NCBI GenBank assembly: GCA_028583605.1 | Contig: CM053337.1 | Coordinates: 18,971,694 to 19,035,693 of the forward strand | Length of the DNA stretch: 64,000 nt | Direction: 5' to 3' | Source of the DNA: Dastarcus helophoroides | Lineage: Eukaryota; Arthropoda; Insecta; Coleoptera; Bothrideridae | Part shown: piece after piece, positions 35,116 to 47,631 of the stretch | Layout: each line of letters begins with the position of its first letter | Position numbering within the stretch: position 1 is the stretch's first letter | Position numbers and translations under genes: made by a program | Notes under the pieces: generated by a model | Databases searched by the model: none | What the model was told of the DNA's origin: nothing | The model's input: the letters and a program-made list of their open reading frames with translations, nothing else

Positions 35116-36367
35116 TAGCAGACAAATGACAGATCATGTGTCAGCAGCCATAACAGCTCGTGAAAGCAATCGACTGACAGCTCACGAAAACAGTCAACTG
35201 ACAGCTCTTAAAAACATCAACTGATAGGTTTTAAGAGCATCAGCTGACAGCTCACGAAAGTAGTCATCTGACAGCTCATGAAAGCATCAACTGACAGCTC
35301 ACGAAACCAGTCAACTGACAGCTCTTGAAAGCAAACTAACAGCTTATGATAGCAATCAACTGACAGCTCATGGAAGCAGTCAACTGCAGCTCATGAAAGC
35401 AGTCAACTGATCGCTCATGAAAGCAGTCAACTGATGGCTCATGAAAGCAGTCAACTGATGGTTCATGAAAGCAATCAACTGACGGCTCCTAAAAGCAATC
35501 AACTGATGGCTTATGAAAACATCAACTGACAGCTCACGAAACCAGTCAACTGACAGCTCTTGAAAGCAAACTTACAGCTCATGATAGCAATCAACTGACA
35601 GCTCATGGAAGCAGTCAACTGATGGCTCATGAAAGCAGTCAACTGATGGCTCATGAAAGCAGTCAACTGATGGCTCCTGAAAGCAGTCAACCGATGGCTC
35701 ATAAAAGCAGTCGATTGGAGCTCATGGAAGCAATCAACTGCAGCTCACGAAAGCAGTCAACTGATGGCTCATGAAAGCAATCAACTGATGGCTCATGAAA
35801 GCAGTCAACTGATGGCTCCTGAAAGCAGTCAACCGATGGCTCATAAAAGCAGTCGATTGGAGCTCATGGAAGCAATCAACTGCAGCTCACGAAAGCAGTC
35901 AACTGATGGCTCATGGAAGCAGTCGAAGAGCTTGCATGAGCAATAGATCGACAAGTGAGAGCACTAGTAGCTCGTATTTTTTTTAGGACACCGACAACTC
36001 GCGTTTTTGATGCGCTAGACTTCTAAAACATAACCTCAAATGTGATATTTTTATAATTATTGTCCAGTAAGAGATTCCATTGTATTAACGAACTGTTTTG
36101 TTCAAAATTGTAATCGGCGTTATTCAAAATTGTAATCGGCGTTATTCAAAATCGTAAACGGCGATTCCCATCCAAGACTTGACGTTTAGATTAACTTATT
36201 TTTTTTTTAATTAGGACCCACCGTGCACTGTACTTCCTCGTAAAAGACTGATTTTTTTGCCGCTTGCCATTGAAGTGTAACGATCTATTTTTTTATTTAT
36301 TTTATTTATCTAGTTGATAATTTATGCCCGCCAGGTATGACGTATGAATTTAAGCTGAAAACGCCAC
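34896..36367. repeat. Region bounded by 16-bp inverted repeats
   Basis: gtggcgttttcagctt at 34896-34911 is exactly complementary to 36352-36367, 1.47 kb apart, with the 24-bp minisatellite between them. It could be a non-autonomous DNA transposon carrying a minisatellite, but no target-site duplication is visible. Confidence 0.4.
35140..35945. repeat. ~24-26-bp minisatellite, about 30 copies
   Basis: Units like gcagtcaactgatggctcat with ctgacagctc variants. A ~140-bp block is duplicated inside (about 35600-35740 against 35760-35900). ORFs such as MSHQLTAF repeats are artefacts. Confidence 0.95.
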
Positions 36368-36830
36368 GTATTTCGTGTCTAGATCGGTAGTTTACAATAT
36401 TGTAATCAGATGTACTTTTTAATTGCGAACTTCTGAAAAAATATTAACCTAAACGGACGAATTCCTTCAGCTATAAAGACCTAATTATTTAAGCTGTGTA
36501 ATTCCTAAGCAAATTATTTATTTATACATTGTTGAAGCATCACTTGTTTTTATTCGATTTGTTTGGAACCGTCGTTTTTTTCGGAAATAGCGTTTCTGTG
36601 GATTTTATTTCGAAATTTTGTTGGCCCCCTTTTATTAGGTGATGAAACACTGTATGTATTACGATTGTAAAATGCACTCTATATATACATAATTATATAA
36701 TATACATACTGCCATTTTCAAGGAGTTTTTGTTATATTAGCACCTCTTCCCTAATGTAGAGACGCTCTAGTGAGAGTCTGGCACTCTTTGACTTCGAAAC
36801 TGCAAAATAAACTTCATTTTAAAAGATTTT
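35946..36830. other. Moderately complex non-coding sequence
   Basis: Includes three near-copies of gttattcaaaattgtaatcg (36110-36160) and an AT dinucleotide-rich patch (36690-36710). The texture and an aaaataaact near 36805 would suit a 3' UTR on the plus strand, but no matching coding exon is visible. Confidence 0.3.
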
Positions 36831-36899
36831 TGAATATTTGAAAAGATTAAATTCGATAATGCAAAAAAACTTCTTAAAAAAATATCAAACTTTCAAGAA

Positions 36900-38415
36900 A
36901 ACATCGATATTTTATTTTAAGATTGAGATATCAAGTTTCATTTTAAATTCAGCGACGACTTTCAAGGTAAAAACCGAACGTTTCGAAAAAATAAATAAAT
37001 TTTGAAAATAAATCAAAATTTTGAGGAAAAAATTGACATTTTGAGAAAAATATCGAAATTTCGAGAAAAAGACGCCTTTCAAGGAAAAATTAAGTTTCGA
37101 AAAACTTTGAAAAGAAATTAAAAATTTGAGAAAAAGTTGACATTTTGAGAAAAAGACGTTATTCAAGGTAAAAATCGAAAGTTTCGAAAAACTGAATTTT
37201 GAAAAAATTTAAAAATTTGAAAAAAAGATTGACATTTGGAGAAAAATAACGAAATTTTGACAAAAAGGCGATTTTCAAAATAAAAATCGAAAGTTTCGAA
37301 AAAATAAATAAATTTGGAAAATAAAAAATCAAAATCTTGAGAAAAAGTGACATTTTTAGAAAAATATCGACATTTCGAGAAAAAGACGATTTTCAAGGTA
37401 AAAATCGAAAGCTTCGAAAAACTGAATTTTGAAAAAAATTTAAAAATTTGAGAAAAGATTTACATTTTGAGAAAAAGATGATTTTCAAGGTAAAAATCGA
37501 GTCGAAAAACTAAATATATTTTGAAAATAAAAATCAAAATTTTGAGTAGTGACGATTTTCAAGATAAAAATCGAAAGTTTCGAAAAAAAAAACTAAATAA
37601 ATATTGAACATAAAAAATCAAAATTTTGAGAAATAGAGACATTTTGAAAAATATCAAAATTTCGAGAAAAAAACGACTTTCAAGATAAAAATAGAAAGTT
37701 TCGAAAAACTGAATTTTTAAAAAAATTAAAAATTTGAGAAACAGATCGACATTTCGAGAAAAATAGCGAAATTTTGAGAAAAAACGATTTTCAAGGTAAA
37801 AATCGAAAGTCGAAAAAATAAATAAATTTTGAAAATAATAAAATCAAAATTTTGAGAAAAAGTGACATTTCAAGAAAGATATCTAAATTTCGAGAAAAAA
37901 ACGGCTTACGAGGTAAAAATGGAAAGTTTCGAAAAACTGAATTTTTTAAAAAATTAAAAATTTTAGAGAAAGATTGACATTTTGAGAAAAATAACAAAAT
38001 TTTGAGAAAAAACGATTTTCAAGGTAAAAATCGAAAGTTTAGAAAAGATAAATAAATTTTGAAAATAAAAAATCAAAATTTCGAGAAAAAGTGACATTTT
38101 AAGAAAAATATCGAAATTTCCAGAAAAAGAAGACTTTCAAGGTAAAAATCGAAAGTTTCAAATAACTGAATTTTGTAAAAAACAACGAAATTTTGACAAA
38201 GACGATTCTCAAGGTAAAAATCGAAAGTTTCGAAAAACTAAATAAATTTTGAAAATAAAAAATCAAAATTTTGAAAAGAAGTGACATTTTAAGATAAATA
38301 TCGAAATTTCGAGAAAAAAACGACTTTCAAGATAAAAATCGAAAGTTTCGAAAAACTGGATTTTGAAAAAATTTAAAATTTGAGAAAAAGATTGACGTTT
38401 TGAGCAAAATGGCTA
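36900..38415. repeat. Inverted copy of the 28.2-29.6-kb array family
   Basis: Units such as ggtaaaaatcgaaagtttcg followed by aaaaaataaataaattttg are the reverse complement of the units at 28230-29580. The period is about 110-130 bp with the same two alternating unit types. Minus-strand ORFs here encode the same artefactual peptides as plus-strand ORFs there. Confidence 0.9.
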
Positions 38416-38990
38416 AAATTATAAATAAAATTATAGAAGCGTTCGATTCTGATATATAAATTTTACCAATAATTTTTTTTGCAAATTGTAGACATTCGAT
38501 AATTTTTGGATTTCGAATTATGAAGTCATCGCCAATTTTTTTAAAATCATCATAGTTAGATGATATGTAACTGACATTATCATTGATATTTTTCGAGACA
38601 TTCCTATAAACAAAAATTCAATTCAAATAATTTTAATTTCCATGTGAATTTTACTAATCAATTGGACAACAATATGAAGAAGTGTGGGGCGATAAAAAAA
38701 CCAAATGATTAACCTCTCTACACCTTCCCTCCTGCCGATCCATATGTTAGATAAAATGTCGCTCAAATAATTATGATTGACAAAATGTTTAGTAACACTT
38801 TCGTCTTAGTACTAGGTATTTTTTTGCTCTTAAGAAATTATCAAGAAAGAGGAGTTCTTAAAAATCAAGTTCGGCCTGTTCAAGAATGTTCCAAATTTGG
38901 TGGTTTATTGAATTGACTTTTTTTAAATGTAAATTTTACTTCATTTAGACACCAGAATGAAAGAATTAACTTATAAATAATACTTATATG
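38416..38990. other. AT-rich unique spacer
   Basis: No gene or repeat recognised. Confidence 0.4.
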
Positions 38991-39001
38991 TCAGTAAAGA
39001 T

Positions 39002-39830
39002 ATGAGTAGGTGCGCAGTAGGTGGGTGCGCAGTAGGTAGGTGCGCAGATGGTAGATGCGCAGTAGGTAAGTGCCCAGTAGGTAGATGCGCAGTAAATAGT
39101 CGCGCAGTAGGTAGTTGCGCAATATGTAAGTGCGCAGTGGGTAGGTGCACAATAGGTAGGTGCGCAGTGAGTAGGTGCACAGTGTGTAGGTGCGCAGCAA
39201 GTAGATGCGCAGTGGGTAGGAGCGCAGTGGGTAGGTGCGCAGTAGATATGTGCGCAGTAGGTAGGTGCGCAGTAGGTAGGTGCGCAGTAGGTAGGTGCGC
39301 AGTAATTAGGTGCGCAGTAGGTAGGTGCGCAGTAGTTAGGTGCGCAGTAGAAAGGTGCGCAGTAGGTAGGTGCGCAGAAGGTGGATGCGCAGTAGGTGAG
39401 TGCGCAGTAGGTAGGTGCGCAGTAGGTAGGTGCGCAGTAGGTAGGTGCGCAGAAGGTAGTTGCGTAGTAGATAGTTGCACAGTAGGTAGGTGCGCAGTAT
39501 GTAGGTGCGCAGTGGGTAGGTGCGCAGTGGGTAGGTGCGCAATAGGTAGATGCGCAGTAGGTGGGTGCGCAGTAGGTAGGTGCGCAGTAGGTAGGTGCGC
39601 AGTAGGTAGTTGCGCAGTAGGTAGTTGCGCAGTAAGTAGGTGCGCAATATGTTGGTGTGCAATAGGTAAGTGCGCAGTGAGTAGGTGCGCAGCAGTTAGG
39701 TGCGCTGTAGGTAGGTGCGCAAAAGGTAGGTGCGCAGTAGGTAGGTGCGCAATAGGTGGGCACGCAGTGGGTAGGTGCGCATTTGGTAAATGCGCTGTAG
39801 GTAGGTGCGCAGTAGGTAGGTGCGCCGTTT
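39002..39830. repeat. 15-bp GC-rich minisatellite, block 1 (~55 copies)
   Basis: Tandem gtgcgcagtaggtag units, each containing the palindrome TGCGCA. Since 15 is divisible by three, frames stay open for the whole block on both strands (CAVGR-type and PTAHL-type repeats). No start context, introns or composition suggest a gene. Confidence 0.97.
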
Positions 39831-42800
39831 TTGTAAATTTGATCTTAAATAATTTACTGGCTGTTAGGCATATGAGAAAATATTTGTTACAAGAGTTGTC
39901 GCAAATTTTTTGCTTTACAATTTCTATTATATACGTTAACATCTTACAAGCTACAGAAACCGAGATAACTGCAAATAAATGATTTTAAAAATTTTGACCT
40001 TGAATACTTTACTAACGGTTGACCATATAAAAAAATGTCTGTTACAAAACTTGTAACAATTCTTATTCTCTACAAATGTTATAATAAATGTTAACATCAT
40101 TGCAGTAACCGAGATAATCGAAAAAAACCAATTTTTGTAAATTTGATCTTAAAAAATTTACTAACTGTTGGGCATATCGGAAAATATTTGTTACAAAATT
40201 TGTCACAAATTTTATGTTCTACAAATTTTGTTATAAACGTCAACATCATAGAAGCTATAGAAACCGAGATAATTGCAAAAAACTGATTCTTAGGAAATTT
40301 GACCTTGAATAATTAAGTAACGGTTGACCATATAAAAAAAGTTTTTTGACAAAACTTGTGGCAAATTTTATGCTCTACAAATTTTATAATAAACGTTAAC
40401 ATCATAGAAGCTATAGAAACCGAGATAATTGCAAAAAACTGATTTTTGGGAAAGTTGACCTTGAATAATTTACTAACGGTTGACCTTATAAAAAAGTTTT
40501 TTTAACAGAACCTGTGGCAAATTTTATGCTTTACAAATTTTATTATAAACCTTAACATCATAGAAGCTATAGAACCCGAGATAATTGCAAAAAGCTGATT
40601 TTTAAGAATTTTGACCTTGAATAATTTACTAACGGTTCACCATATGAAAAAATGCCTTATACAAAACTTGTGGCAAATTTTATGCTCTACAAATTTTATT
40701 AAAAACATTAACATCATAGAAGCTATACAAACCGAGATAATTGCAAAAAATCAATTTTTGTAAATTTGATCTTAAAAAATGTACTAACTGTTCGGCATAT
40801 GAGAAAATATTTGTTACTAAAGTTGTCAAATTTTAGGCTTTACAATTTTTGTTGTAAACGTTAACATCATAGAAGCTATAGAAACCGAAATACTCGAAAA
40901 AAAAACAGTTTTTGTAAATTTGATCTAAAAAAATTTACTAACTGTTGGGCATATGAGAAAATATTTGTTACTAAAGTTGTCAAATTTTATGCTTTACAAT
41001 TTTTATTATAAACGTTAACACGATAGAAGCTATAGAAACCGAGATAATTGCAAAAAACTGATTTTAAGATAATTTGACCTTGAATAATTTACTAACGGTT
41101 GACCTTATAAAAAAGTTTCTTTTTACAAAACTTGTGGCAAATTTTATGCTTTAGAAATTTCATTATAAACGTTAACATCATAGAAGCTATAGAACCCGAG
41201 ATAATTGCAAAAAGCTGATTTTTAAGAATTTTGACCTTGAATAATTTAGTAACGGTTAACCATATAAAAAAATATCCCTTTTAAAACTTGTGGCAAATTT
41301 TATGCTCCTAAAATTTTATTATAAACGTTAACGTCATTGAAGCTATAGAAACCAAGATAATTGCAAAAAACTGATTTTTAGGAATTTTGACCTTGAATTA
41401 TGTACTAACGATTAAACATATAAAAAAATGTCTTTAACAGAACTTGTGGCAAATTTTATACTCTACAAATTTTATAATAAACGTTAACATTATAGAAGCT
41501 ATAGAAACCGCGATAATTGCAAAAAACTGATTTTTAGGAATTTTGACCCTGAATAACTAACGGTTGAGCATATGAAAAAATGTCTCAAACAAAACTAGTG
41601 GCAAATTTTATGCTTAACAAATATTATTATTAACGTTAACATAATAGAAAATAGAATCCGAGATAATTGCAATAAACTGATTTTTAGGAACTTTGACCAT
41701 GGATTATTTACTAACGGTTGACCATATCAATAAATGTCATTTGCTAAACTTGTGGCAAATCAAACTTTATGCTTTACAAATTTTGTTGTAAACGTTAATA
41801 TTATAGAAGCTATAGAAACGAAGATAATTGCAATAAACTGATTTTTAAGAATTTTGACTTTGAATAATTTACTAACGGTTGACCATATAAAAAATGTCTT
41901 AAACAAAACTTGTTGCAAATTTTATGCTCTACAAATTTTATTATAAACGTTAACACCATAGAAGCTATAGAAACCGAGATAATTGCAAAAAAATGATTTT
42001 TGGGAAATTTGACCTTGAATAATACACTAACGGTTGACCATATAAAAAAATGTTTTTACCAAAACTTGTGGCAAATTTTATGCTTTACAAATTTTATTAT
42101 TATCGTTAACATAATAGAAAATAGAAACCGAGATAATTGCAAAAAACTGAATTTTAGGATCTTTGACCTTGAATTTTTTACTAACGGTTGACCATTTAAA
42201 AAAATGTCATTTGCTAAATTTGTGGCAAACCGAATTTTATGCTCTACAAATTTTGTTGTAAACGTTAACATCATAGAAGCTATAAAAACCAAGATAATTG
42301 CAAAAAACTGATTTTTAGGAACTTTGACCTTGAATAATGTACTAACGGTTAACCATATAAAAAAATGTTTCTAAAGAAGTTGTGGCAAACTTTATATTCT
42401 ACAAATTTTATTATAAACGTTAACATCATAGAGGCTATAGAAACCGAGATAATTGCAAAAAACTGATTTTTAGGAAGTTTGACCTTGAATAATTTACTAA
42501 CGGTTGGCCATATAAAAAAATGGCTTAAACAAAACTTGTGGCAAATTTTATGCTCTACAAATTTTATTATGAACGTTAACATCATAGAAGCTATAGAAAC
42601 CGAGATAATTGCAAAAAACTGATTTTTAGGAATTTAGACCTTGAATAATTTACTAACGGTTGACCATATGAAAAAATGCCTCAAACAAAACTTGTGGCAA
42701 ATTTTATGGTCCACAAATCCTATTATACACGTTAACATCATAGAAGCTATAGAAACCGAGATAATTGCAAAAAATCAATTTTTGTAACTTTGATCTTAAA

Positions 42801-43350
42801 AAATCTACTGCATATGAGAAAATATTTGTTACTAAAGTTGTCAAGTTTTATGCATTACAATTTTTGTTGTAAACGGTGACATCATAGAAGCTATAGAAAC
42901 CGAGATAATCGAAAAAAAAAACAGTTTTTGTAAATTTGATCCTAAAAAATTTACTGTTGGGCATATGAAAAAATATTTGTTCCTGAAGTTGTCAAATTTT
43001 ATGCTTTACAATTTCTATTATAAACGTTAACATCATATAAGCTATAGAAACCGAGATAATTGCAAAAAACCAATTTTTGTAAATTTGATCCTAAAAAATT
43101 TACTGTTGGGCATATGAAAAAATAATTGTTACTGCAGTTGTCAAATTTTATGCTTTACAATTTTTATTATAAACGTTAACATCATAGGAGCTGTAGAAAC
43201 CGAGATAATTGCAAAAAAACTGATTTTTAGGAAATTTGACCTTGAATAATTTACTAACGGTTGACCATATAAAAAAAATGTCTTAAACAAAACTTGTGGC
43301 AAATTTTATGCTCTCCAACCTTTATAATAAATGTTAACATCTTTGAAGTT
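39831..43350. repeat. 156-bp satellite, block 1 (~22 copies)
   Basis: The anchor aaaccgagataattgcaaaa recurs at about 40261, 40417, 40573, 40729, 40882 and 41037, giving a 153-156-bp monomer. Each has an aaacgttaacatcatagaag segment, a ttactaacggttgaccatat segment and a cttgtggcaaattttatgc segment. Variants with tgttgggcatatgagaaaat form a second monomer subtype. AT-rich, no genes. Confidence 0.97.
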
Positions 43351-43354
43351 GCAG

Positions 43355-44985
43355 TGTTGGTGCGCAGTAGGTAGGTGCGCAGTAGGTAGGTGCGCAGTAG
43401 GTAGGTGCGCAGTAGGTAGGTGCGCAGTGAGTAGGTGCGCAGTAAGTAGATGCGCAGTGGGTAGGAGCGCAGTGGGTAGGTGCGCAGTAGGTAAGTGCGC
43501 AGTAGGTAGGTGCGCAGTGGATAGGTGCGCAGTATGTAGGTGCGCAGAAGGTAGGTGCGCGGCAAATAGATGCGCAGTAGGTAGGTGCGCAGTGGGTAGG
43601 TGCGCAGTGGGTATGTGCGCAGTAGGTAGGTGCGCAGAAGGTAAATGCGCAGTAGGTAGGTGCGCAGTAGGTAGGTGCGCAGTAGGTAGGTGCGCAGTAA
43701 GTAGGTGCGCAGTAGGTAGATGCGCAGTGGGTAGGAGCGCAGTGGGTAGGAGCGCAGTGGGTAGGTGCGCAGTAGGTAAGTGCGCAGTAGGTAGGTGCGC
43801 AGTGGATAGGTGCGCAGTAGGTAGGTGCGCAGAAGGGAGGTGCGCGGCAAGTAGGTGCGCAGTAGGTAGGTGCGCAGTGGGTAGGTGCGCAGTAGGTAGA
43901 TGCGCAGTAGGTATGTGTGCAGTAGGTAGGTGCGCAGAAGGTAAATGCGCAGTAGGTAGGTGCGCACTAGGTAGGTGCGCAGTAGGTGGGTGCGCAATAA
44001 GTAGGTGCGCAATAGATAGGTGCGCAGTAGGTAGTTGCGCAGAAGGTAGTTGCGCAGTAAGTAGGTGCGCAGTAAGTAGGTGCGCAGTAAGTAAATGCGC
44101 AGTGAGTATGAGCGCAGTGGGTAGGTGCGCAGGAGGTAGGTGCGCAGAAGGTAGATGCGCAGTGGGTAGGTGCGCAGTGAGTAGGTGCGCAGTAGGTAGG
44201 TGCGCTGTAGGTAGGTGCGCAGTAGGTAGGTGCGCAGAAGGTAGATGCGCTGTAGGTGGGTGCGCAGTAGGTAAGTGTGCAGTAGGTAGATGCGCAGTAG
44301 GTTATTGCGCAGTAAATAGTTGCGCAGTAGGTAGGTGCGCAGTGGGTTATGCGCAATAGGAAAGTGTGCAGTAGGTAGGTGCGCAGTAGTTAGGTGCGCT
44401 GTAGGTAGATGTGCAAAAGGTAGGTGCGCAGTGAGTAGGTGCGCAGTAGGTAGGTGCGCAGTAGGTGGGTGCGCAGTAAGAAGGTGCGCAGTAGGTAGAT
44501 GCGCAATAGATAGGTGCGTAGTTGGTAGGTGCGCAGTAGGTAGTTGCGCAGAAGGTAGTTGCGCAGTAAGTAGGTGCGCAGTAAGTAGGTGCGCAGTGAG
44601 TAGGTGCTCAGTGTGTGGGTGCGCAGTAAGTAGATGCGCAGTAGGTATGAGCGCAGTGGATAGGTGCGCAGTAGGTAGGTGCGCAGAAGGTAGATGCGCA
44701 ATAGGTAGGTGCGCAGTGGGTAGGTGCGCAGTAGGTAAGTGCGTAGTAGGTAGGTGCACAATAGGTAGGTGCGCAGAAGGTAGATGCGCTGTAGGTGGGT
44801 GCGCAGTAGCTAAGTGTGCAGTAGGTAGGTGCGCAGTAGGTAGTTGCGCAGTAGGTAGTTGCGCAGTAGGTGGGTGCGCAGTATGTAGGTGCGCAGTGGG
44901 TTATGCGCAATAGGAAGGTGTGCAGTAGGTAGGTGCGCAGTAGTTAGGTGCGCTGTAGGTAGATGCACAAAAGGTAGGTGCGCAG
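43355..44985. repeat. 15-bp minisatellite, block 2 (~109 copies)
   Basis: Same unit as block 1. A longer-range repeat is present: a landmark gttatgcgcaatagg occurs at 44346 and again at 44900 (554 bp apart), with the same order of variants after it. 554 is not a multiple of 15, so the landmark marks phase slips. Confidence 0.97.
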
Positions 44986-44989
44986 TAGC

Positions 44990-45897
44990 TGATAGTAGTA
45001 ACTGATTTTTAGGAAATTTGACCTTGAATAATTTAGTGACGGTTAACAATATAAAAAAAGGACCTGAACAAATCTTGTGGCAAATTTTATGCTCCACAAA
45101 TTTTATTATAAACGTTAACGTCATTGAAGCTATAGAAACCAAGATAACTGCAAAATACTGATTTTTAGGAATTTTTACCTTGAATTATGTACTAACGGTT
45201 AAACATATAAAAAAATGTCTTTAACAGAACTTGTGGCAAATTTTATACTCTACAAATTTTATAATAAACGTTAACATTATAGAAGCTATAGAAACCGCGA
45301 TAATTGCAAAAAACTGATTTTTAGGAATTTTGACCTTGAATAACTTACTAACGGTTGACCATATGAAAAAATGCCTCAAACAAAACTTGTGGCAAATTTC
45401 ATGGTCCACAAATCCTATTATACACGTTAACATCATTGAAGCTTTAGAAACCGAGATAATTGCAAAAAATCAATTTTTGTAACTTTGATCTTAAAAAATC
45501 TACTGCATATGAGAAAATATTTGTTACTAAAGTTGTCAAGTTTTATGCTTTACAATTTTTGTTGTAAACGGTGACATCATAGAAGCTATAGAAACCGAGA
45601 TAATCGAAAAAAAAAACAGTTTTTTTAAATTGGATCGTAAAAAATTTACTGTTGTGCATATGAAAAAATAATTGTTACTGCAGTTGTCAAATTTTATACT
45701 TTACAATTTTTATTATAAACGTTAACATCATAGAAGCTATAGAAACCGAGATAATTGCAAAAAAACTGATTTTTAGGAAATTTGACCTTGAATAATTTAC
45801 TAACGGTTGACCATATAAAAAAATGTCTTAAACAAAACTTGTGGCAAATTTTATGCTCTACAACCTTTATAATAAATGTTAACATCTTTGAAGTTGC
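44990..45897. repeat. 156-bp satellite, block 2 (~6 copies)
   Basis: Same monomers as block 1. Its right half (about 45350-45897) closely matches the segment at about 42650-43350, so satellite plus minisatellite were duplicated together. Confidence 0.95.
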
Positions 45898-47030
45898 AGT
45901 GTTGGTGCGCAGTAGGTAGGTGCGCAGTAGGTAGGTGCGCAGTGAGTAGGAGCGCAGTGTGAAGGTGCGCAGTAAGTAGATGCGCAGTGGGTAGGTGCGC
46001 AGTAGGTAAGTGCGCAGTAGGTAGGTGCGCAGTAGGTAGGTGCGCAGTGGGTAGGTGCGCAGTAGGTAGGTGCGCAGTAGGAGAGTGCGCAGAAAGTCGA
46101 TGCGCAGTAGGTGGGTGCGCAGTAGGCAGGTGCGCAGTAGGTAGGTGCGCAGTAAGTAGTTGCACGGTAGGTAGTTGCGCAGTAAGTAGGTGCGCAGTGA
46201 ATCGGTGCGCAGTGAGTAGGTGCGCAGTGTGTAGGTGCGCAGTAAGTAGATGCGCAGTGGGTAGGAGCGCAGTCACTAGGTGCGCAGTAGGTAGGTGCGC
46301 AGAAGGTAGGTGCGCAGTAGGTAGGTGCGCTGTGGGTAAGTGCGCAGTAGGTAGGTGCGCAGTAGGTAGGTGCGCGGTAAGAAGGTGCGCAGTGGGTAGG
46401 TGCGCAGTGGGTTGGTGTGTGGTAAGTAGATGCGCAGTAGGTAGGTGCGCAGTAGGTGAATGCGCAGAAGGTAAATGCGCAGTAGGTGGGTGCGCAGTAG
46501 GTAGGTGCGCAGTAGGTGGGTGCGCAGTAAGTAGGTGCGCAGTAGGTAGTTGCGCAGAAGGTAGTTGCGCAGTAAGTAGGTGCGCAGTAGGTAGGTGCGC
46601 AGTGAGTAGGTGCGCAGTGTGTGGTTGCGCTGTGGGTAGGTGAGCAGTAGGTAGGTGCGTAGAAGGTAGATGCGCAATAGATAGGTGCGCAGTGGGTAGG
46701 TGCGCAGTAGGTAGGTGCGTAGTATGTAGGTGCGCAGTAGGTAGGTGCGCAGAAGGTAGATGCGCAGTAGGTGGGTGCGCAGTAGGTAAGTGCGCAGTAG
46801 GTAGGTGCGCAGTAGGTAATTGCGCTGTAGGTAGTTGCGCAGTAGGTAGGTGCGCAGTATGTAGGTGTTCCAGGGTTATGCGCAATAGGAAGGTGTGCAG
46901 TAGGTAGGTGCGCAGTAGTTAGGTGCGCTGTAGGTAGATGCGCAAAAGTTAGGTGCGCAGTAGGTAGGTGCGCAATAGGTAAGTGCGCATTAGGTAAATG
47001 CGCTGTAGGTAGGTGCGCAGTAGGTAGGTG
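45898..47030. repeat. 15-bp minisatellite, block 3 (~75 copies)
   Basis: Enters from satellite through gaagttgcagtgttggtgcg exactly as block 2 does. It contains the gttatgcgcaatagg landmark at 46875. ORFs of up to 423 codons inside are artefacts of the 15-bp period. Confidence 0.97.
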
Positions 47031-47620
47031 CGCAATTTTTGTAAATTTGAACCTAAATAATTTACTAGCTGTTAGGCATATGGGAAAATATTTGTTACAA
47101 AAGTTGTCGCAAATTATTTGCTTTACAATTTCTATTATAAGCGTTAACATCTTACAAGCTACAGAAACCGATATAATAGCAAAAAAATGATTTTAAAAAC
47201 TTTGACCTTGAATACTTTACTAACGGTTGACCATATGAAAAAATGTCTGTTACAAAACTTGTGGCAAATTTTATGCTCTACAAATGTTATAATAAATGTT
47301 AACATCATTGAAGTCGCAGTAACCGAGATAATCGAAAAAAACCAATTTTTGTAAATTTGATCTTAAATAATTTACTAACTGTTGGGCATATGGGAAAATA
47401 TTTGTACAAAATTTGTCACAAATTTTATGTTCTACAAATTTTGTTATAAACGTTAACATCATAGAAGCTATAGAAACCGGGATAATAAAAAAAAACCATT
47501 TTTTGTAACTTTGATCGTAAAATATTTACCAACTCTTGGGCATATGAGAAAATATTCGTTACTAAAGTTGTCAAATTTTATCCTTTACAATTTTTGTTAT
47601 AAACGTTATAAACTTTCAAA
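47031..47620. repeat. 156-bp satellite, block 3 (~3.7 copies)
   Basis: The satellite resumes with tttttgtaaatttga just after the last 15-bp unit and breaks off near 47620, where a different array starts. Confidence 0.9.
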
Positions 47621-47631
47621 AAGGTGAAAAT

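Noticed and set aside
35140..35945. CRISPR-like array of ~24-bp repeats
   Set aside because: No unique spacers: the units are contiguous minisatellite copies in a eukaryotic genome.
43254..44759. 501-codon minus-strand ORF and similar 200-423-codon ORFs in the 15-bp blocks
   Set aside because: They arise because the unit is 15 bp; equally long ORFs exist on the opposite strand and in other frames, with no start context or splice sites.
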